DNA of 64,000 nucleotides from Mesorhizobium erdmanii USDA 3471 (GTDB taxonomy: Bacteria; Pseudomonadota; Alphaproteobacteria; Rhizobiales; Rhizobiaceae). Positions 61,057 through 64,000 of the stretch are shown here, piece after piece. The DNA lies in contig NZ_AXAE01000013.1 of NCBI RefSeq assembly GCF_000472705.1, forward strand, positions 1 to 64,000, written 5' to 3'. The stretch's first letter is position 1, and the number at the start of each line of letters is the position of its first letter. The notes beneath the pieces were generated by a model. It was given only the letters and a program-made list of their open reading frames with translations. It had not been told where the DNA came from and ran no database searches. The position numbers and the translations under genes were made by a program.

Positions 61057-62064
61057 ATGCTCCTGCAACGATTCCTGATCCGTCTGCTGACGATGCTGAT
61101 CACGCTGTTCGGCGTGGCCGTCGTCGTCTTCGTCGTGATCCGCGTCGCGCCCGGCGATCCGATCGCCATGATGCTGCCGCCGGGCGCCACGGATGACGAC
61201 ATCGCCCGCCTGCGCGCGCTCTACGGGCTAGACAAGACCATCGTGCAGCAATTCTTCATCTGGCTGTCCGGCGTTGTCAGGGGCGATTTCGGTACCTCGA
61301 TCTCGCTCAGGCAGGACGTGCTCGGCCTCGTCTTCAACCGGCTGCCGGCGACGCTGGAACTGGCCATCGTGGCCCTCATCATGGCGGTTCTGCTCGGCGG
61401 CACGACGGCGATCCTCGGCGCGCGCGAGCGCGGCACGGCGGTCGAGGCCGGCATCGATATCGCCAGCGGTGCGGCGCTGTCCATTCCCGACTTCCTGTGG
61501 GGCTTGGTCCTGATCCTGCTGTTCGGCGTGCTGGTGCCGATCTTCGACATTTCCGGCCGGGTGTCGCCGCAGCTCGATTTGCCCTTCGTCACCCAGTTCT
61601 ATTTCTTCGAAAGCCTGCTTCGGCTGCGCTTCGACCTGACCTGGGACCTGCTGAAGCACATGCTGATGCCGGCCGTGGCGCTGGCGCTGCCCCTGGCGGC
61701 GATCATCGCGCAACTGTTGAAACAGTCGCTCAAGGAAGTGCTCGACCTCGACTATGTCGTGCTGGCGCGGGTGAAGGGTTTTTCGGAGACGCAGGTCATC
61801 CTGCGCGAAGCGCTGAAGAACGCCGCCTTGCCGACACTGACGCTGGTCGGCGTGCAATTCACCTTCCTCATCGGCGGCACCGTCATCGTCGAGCGGCTGT
61901 TTTCCTATGAAGGCCTCGGCAACATGGCGATCGATGCGGTCATCAACCGCGACCTGCCGCTTATCCAGGGCATCGTGCTGGTCTTCGCGCTGCTGTTCGT
62001 GCTGATCAACCTTGCCGTCGACATGATGTATGCGCTGCTCAATCCGAGGCTGCGCCATGGATAA
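61057..62064 (+). CDS. Peptide-type ABC importer permease (DppB-like)
   Basis: Inner-membrane permease of 335 residues with FLIRLLTMLITLFGVAVVVF as the first helix, GDFGTSISLRQDV after it, the EAA-type loop ARVKGFSETQVILREALKNA and FTFLIGGTVIVERLFSYEG near the end. These are DppB features. It is 90 bases after the binding-protein gene, beyond the intercistronic stem-loop, and overlaps the next permease by 8 bases. Confidence 0.9.
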   Translation: MLLQRFLIRLLTMLITLFGVAVVVFVVIRVAPGDPIAMMLPPGATDDDIARLRALYGLDKTIVQQFFIWLSGVVRGDFGTSISLRQDVLGLVFNRLPATLELAIVALIMAVLLGGTTAILGARERGTAVEAGIDIASGAALSIPDFLWGLVLILLFGVLVPIFDISGRVSPQLDLPFVTQFYFFESLLRLRFDLTWDLLKHMLMPAVALALPLAAIIAQLLKQSLKEVLDLDYVVLARVKGFSETQVILREALKNAALPTLTLVGVQFTFLIGGTVIVERLFSYEGLGNMAIDAVINRDLPLIQGIVLVFALLFVLINLAVDMMYALLNPRLRHG

Positions 62065-62899
62065 GGCCTCGAGGCGTGGGCTGAGCCCAAGGTTGTGGCT
62101 CGCCGGCGGCTGGCTGCTGCTGGCGCTGCTGGCGGCGATCTTCGCGCCGCTGGTCGCGCCTCAGGATCCGCTGGCGCAGGATCTGATGCTGGAGCGGCTG
62201 CCGCCCTTCTGGCTCAACGGCGCCGAGCCCGGTTATTGGCTGGGCACCGACAGTCTCGGCCGCGACCTGCTCTCGCGGCTGATCTTCGGCGGCCGCATCG
62301 CCTTCATGGTCGCCTTTGCGGCAGCCATCGCCGCCTGTCTTGTCGGCTCGACGCTCGGGCTTATCGCGGGCTATTTCGGCGGTTGGGCCGACCGCATCAT
62401 CTCGCGCATCGTCGACATCTGGATGGCGTTTCCGCCGGTGCTGTTCGCCATCCTGCTGGTGGCCGTACTCGGCACGGGGCTCAGTTCCGTCATCCTTGCG
62501 ATCGCCATCATCGACTGGACGCGCTTCTGCCGGGTGATCCGCGCGGAAGCGATGGGTCAGTCGCGCATGGACTATGTCGAGAATGCGCGCATCGCCGGCT
62601 ATGGCCGCATCGGCATCATGCTGCGTGAAGTATTGCCCAACGTGGTGCCATCGATCGTGGCGCTGCTGTCGCTGGAGATGGGCATTGCCGTCATCGTCGA
62701 GGCGATCCTGTCCTTCGTCAATCTGTCGATCTCGACCGACGATCCGACCTGGGGCGGCCTCATCGCCGAAGGAAGGCTTTCGATCCATCAGGCCTGGTGG
62801 GTGCTGGTGTTCCCGCTCATCACGCTGATCCTCACCGTGCTGTCGTTCAGCCAGTTCGGCGAAGCGCTGAAGACGCGTTTCGATCCGGTGCTGCGATGA
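62057..62899 (+). CDS. Peptide-type ABC importer permease (DppC-like)
   Basis: Inner-membrane permease of 280 residues with LWLAGGWLLLALLAAIFAPL, the YWLGTDSLGRDLLSRL motif of DppC-type subunits, ENARIAGYGRIGIMLREVLP as the ATPase-docking loop and DDPTWGGLIAEGR near the end. The ATG at 62057 lies inside the end of the preceding gene (8-base overlap); the alternative longer frame gives no better start. Confidence 0.9.
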   Translation: MDKASRRGLSPRLWLAGGWLLLALLAAIFAPLVAPQDPLAQDLMLERLPPFWLNGAEPGYWLGTDSLGRDLLSRLIFGGRIAFMVAFAAAIAACLVGSTLGLIAGYFGGWADRIISRIVDIWMAFPPVLFAILLVAVLGTGLSSVILAIAIIDWTRFCRVIRAEAMGQSRMDYVENARIAGYGRIGIMLREVLPNVVPSIVALLSLEMGIAVIVEAILSFVNLSISTDDPTWGGLIAEGRLSIHQAWWVLVFPLITLILTVLSFSQFGEALKTRFDPVLR

Positions 62900-63774
62900 A
62901 CGCCTGTCTCGAAATAAACAATCTTAGCGCCGTGCTGCCGAACGGCCAGCGCGTGCTGCGCTCGGTCTCGCTTTCCGTCCAGCCCGGCGAGGTCCGCGCG
63001 CTGGTCGGCGAGAGCGGCGCCGGCAAGACGATGATCGGCAAGGCGGTGCTCGGCGTGCTGCCGTCGAGCGTGCGCATCGTCGAAGGCGATATGAAGCTCG
63101 AGGGCGAAGACCTCGGCAAGCTGCAGCCGAAGGCACGGCGCACGCTGATCGGTGCGCGTACGGCGCTCATCCCGCAAGACCCGCTGACCGCGCTCAATCC
63201 GTCACGCCGCATCGGTCCGCAAATGACCGACCGGCTTGTGCGTATTCTCGGCTGGGGCGGCGAGAAGGCCGACACCCGCATCCGGCAATTGCTGGACGAG
63301 GTGCAGATCCGCGATCCGGACCGTGTGCTGAAAAGCTATCCGCATGAACTCTCCGGCGGCATGCGCCAGCGCGTGCTGATCGCCGCCGCCTTCGCCGCCG
63401 AGCCACGCCTGATCGTCGCCGACGAGCCGACCACGGCGCTCGACGTCACCGTTCAGAAGCAGATCCTACGCCTCATCGCCGCGTTGCAGCGCGAGCACGG
63501 TACGGCGATCCTGTTCGTCACCCACGATCTCGGCGTCGTCGCCAAGATCAGCCAGAAGGTGTCGGTGCTTTATGCCGGCAAAGTGGTGGAGGAGGCCGAC
63601 ACAGTTGCTCTCTTCGCCGCGCCACAACACCCCTACACACGGGCGCTGATGGCGGCGACGCCGCGCTACACCGATCCGTTCGCCTCGCTGAAGCCGGTGG
63701 ACGAGGCTGTGCTGGCAGGACTTGCCGCCGAAATCGCCGCAGCCGATCAGGCCTGGAGGCGGCCGCATGGTTGA
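62896..63774 (+). CDS. Peptide-type ABC importer ATPase (DppD-like)
   Basis: ABC ATPase of 292 residues with Walker [11 protein letters not shown]-loop [16 protein letters not shown], signature [12 protein letters not shown], Walker [17 protein letters not shown] and FVTHDLGVV. The SGGMRQR form marks the D-subunit, and the C-terminal [14 protein letters not shown] segment is standard. It overlaps the permease by ATGA and the next ATPase by 8 bases. Confidence 0.92.
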   Translation: MNACLEINNLSAVLPNGQRVLRSVSLSVQPGEVRALVGESGAGKTMIGKAVLGVLPSSVRIVEGDMKLEGEDLGKLQPKARRTLIGARTALIPQDPLTALNPSRRIGPQMTDRLVRILGWGGEKADTRIRQLLDEVQIRDPDRVLKSYPHELSGGMRQRVLIAAAFAAEPRLIVADEPTTALDVTVQKQILRLIAALQREHGTAILFVTHDLGVVAKISQKVSVLYAGKVVEEADTVALFAAPQHPYTRALMAATPRYTDPFASLKPVDEAVLAGLAAEIAAADQAWRRPHG

Positions 63775-64000
63775 GCCGCTGTTTTCCGTGCGCGGGCTGA
63801 AGGTGGCGTTGCCCGACATGACGCGCAAGCCGCTGATCGGCCGGGCGCCGCTGGCCGAGATTTTGAAAGGCCTGGATTTCGATCTGCCCAGGGGTTCGGT
63901 GACTGGCATCGTCGGCGAATCCGGGTCCGGTAAATCGACGCTGGGCCGAGCCTTGGTGCGGCTGCTGGAGCCCAGCGCCGGCAGCATCGCCTTCGACGGC
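63767..64000 (+). CDS. Peptide-type ABC importer ATPase (DppF-like), truncated by window edge
   Basis: The first 78 residues of a second ATPase: [20 protein letters not shown] and the Walker [21 protein letters not shown], with the frame open at the right edge. The start overlaps the preceding ATPase by 8 bases. By position it is the F-subunit completing the importer. Confidence 0.9.
   Translation, partial: MVEPLFSVRGLKVALPDMTRKPLIGRAPLAEILKGLDFDLPRGSVTGIVGESGSGKSTLGRALVRLLEPSAGSIAFDG

Noticed and set aside
59209..61068. 619-codon minus-strand open frame opposite the binding-protein gene
   Set aside because: Antisense of a well-supported SBP_bac_5 gene and the end of the FAD gene; no recognisable domain.
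1..64000. CRISPR arrays, prophage or rRNA operon
   Set aside because: No regularly spaced repeat series, phage structural genes or rRNA signatures were seen on either strand.

Overview
The window reads as chromosomal DNA of a Rhizobiales alphaproteobacterium, most likely Mesorhizobium or a close relative. This rests on uniformly high GC, the gene order SRP RNA - dnaX - ybaB ... recR, a Rhizobiales-style DnaX, many peptide/oligopeptide ABC importers, and small palindromic intergenic elements of the kind common in this group. Genus assignment is inference; there is no rRNA or other definitive marker here.

Layout. 1-224 is the 3' end of an IS481-type transposase cut by the window edge. 312-7120 holds gabT (minus) and a three-gene RND efflux operon with two lipoprotein adaptors. 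7188-12401 is a complete five-gene peptide-type ABC importer (minus). 12662-18705 is a minus-strand housekeeping block: lytic transglycosylase, recR, cell wall hydrolase, a small unknown, ybaB, dnaX and the small SRP RNA. 18857-23112 carries a HIT protein, nudC, a Dabb protein, pheA, kdsB and a membrane-anchored cytochrome c. 23280-30923 is a yejABEF-type importer with two tandem binding proteins, followed by a hydroxyacid dehydrogenase. 31912-38720 holds a P-loop kinase-like protein, a lipoprotein, a TPR-methyltransferase, a DNA exonuclease/ATP-dependent ligase pair, a PEP-mutase-family lyase and a membrane protein. tRNA-Thr(CGT) at 39009 is followed by about 1.7 kb of gene-poor, partly decayed DNA.

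41179-46835 is an ECF sigma locus: EF-hand protein, ECF sigma factor, a one-TM protein, a Spy/CpxP-like periplasmic protein, a GCG-CRPN small secreted protein, DUF1800 and DUF1501 proteins, and a second GCG-CRPN gene on the other strand. A shared two-box motif precedes the EF-hand gene and the first GCG-CRPN gene and is a candidate promoter for the sigma factor.

46987-50394 is a giant LplT-PlsC-acyl ligase fusion whose upstream region carries three near-identical palindromic operators around a recognisable promoter. 50665-64000 is a divergent catabolic-looking cluster: on the minus strand a cyclase-family hydrolase, an FAD oxidoreductase, a MarR regulator and an indolepyruvate-oxidoreductase-like pair; on the plus strand a second, related FAD oxidoreductase and a peptide-type ABC importer running off the right edge. 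The clustering suggests import plus oxidation of an unidentified amino-acid-derived or aromatic substrate under MarR control. This and the ECF locus are the two best candidates for undescribed systems.
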